51,807 nucleotides of DNA from an uncultured Porphyromonadaceae bacterium. GTDB lineage: Bacteria > Bacteroidota > Bacteroidia > Bacteroidales > Muribaculaceae. The notes beneath the pieces are model-generated. The model saw only the letters and a list, made by a program, of their open reading frames with translations. It was not told the origin of the DNA and did not search any database. Below, piece by piece: positions 51,763-51,807 of this stretch (position 1 is its first letter; each line of letters begins with the position of its first letter). Both the position numbers and the translations under genes were made by a program. The stretch is taken from contig CAMHQD010000016.1 in NCBI GenBank assembly GCA_946187345.1, positions 1 to 51,807 of the forward strand. Reading direction: 5' to 3'.

Positions 51763-51807
51763 CATGTTGTACATCTGTGGTGAAAGTCCACTCGGGGCGT
51801 AGTCACC
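51763..51807 (+). other. Possible beginning of a group II intron at the window edge
   Basis: GTGGTGAAAGTCCACTCGGG (51776-51795) followed by GCGTAGTCACC looks like a folded RNA segment that I associate with domain I of bacterial group II introns (GGTGAAAGTCCA-type stems). Only 45 bp are present and no reverse transcriptase is in view, so this is a weak assignment. Confidence 0.3.

Overview
The window is a gene-dense chromosomal segment (by eye roughly 55% GC) from a Bacteroidota bacterium, most likely order Bacteroidales and plausibly a Muribaculaceae-like gut commensal. The evidence is a complete nqrABCDEF sodium-pump operon, a Bacteroidota-type alpha-2-macroglobulin, a one-protein hybrid two-component system with a C-terminal AraC domain, DUF4954/DUF6048/DUF6452-type proteins, and several matches to the Bacteroidota promoter pattern TTTG-N19-20-TAnnTTTG. 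The species assignment is inference; no rRNA or tRNA gene was seen.

Region 1 (1-23.6 kb, minus strand) is the unusual part. From the promoter side it encodes an SrfB-like actin/Hsp70-fold ATPase, an SrfC-like P-loop protein, a membrane-anchored subtilisin-like protease, a four-helix membrane protein, a second P-loop GTPase preceded by short YxxYLxxFPxGRHAxEA repeats, and three envelope proteins of unknown family (one transmembrane, one with an N-terminal anchor, one secreted coiled coil). These are followed by seven proteins sharing nearly the same N-terminal zinc ribbon (MALIxC..CG...SD.A..CP.CG) or a related one, joined through low-complexity linkers to different transmembrane or extracytoplasmic modules: TM2, a three-helix membrane domain, MORN-like strands, SH3b twice, and an unknown domain. 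One further member carries a zinc ribbon inside a secreted FGE/sulfatase-modifying-factor-like protein. An eighth, tiny zinc-ribbon gene just upstream is frameshifted at a G7 tract. Predicted layout: cytosolic NTPases and zinc ribbons, single membrane passes, extracytoplasmic protease and sensor-like domains. I consider this the best candidate for an undescribed system. DUF4954 closes the region.

Region 2 (23.6-29.7 kb, minus) is nqrA-F, the Na+-translocating NADH:quinone reductase. Region 3 (30.0-35.7 kb, plus) is a large alpha-2-macroglobulin without the thioester motif. Region 4 (35.8-43.6 kb, minus) has prmC, glpB and glpA (no glpC), trpS, an Hsp15-like S4 protein, pth, rplY and another zinc-ribbon membrane protein. 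Region 5 (43.6-46.5 kb, minus) is a hybrid two-component regulator whose promoter interlocks with that of a divergent operon (46.7-49.0 kb, plus) for a family 2 glycosyltransferase, a DUF6452-like lipoprotein and a DUF6048-like protein. Region 6 (49.2-51.8 kb) has an unrecognised 564-residue protein and a DUF805 membrane protein with twelve GYGQQ repeats. The right edge may enter a group II intron.

Intergenic DNA is rich in short-period repeats, mostly of 7 bp (GTTGACC, GTCGTTA, ATAATTC types) but also 8 and 9 bp. Several lie at start or stop codons, one forms inverted arrays between nqrA and nqrB, and one is inside prmC. Two copies of a hairpin-rich element flank pth, and a perfect 23-bp inverted repeat follows the macroglobulin gene.
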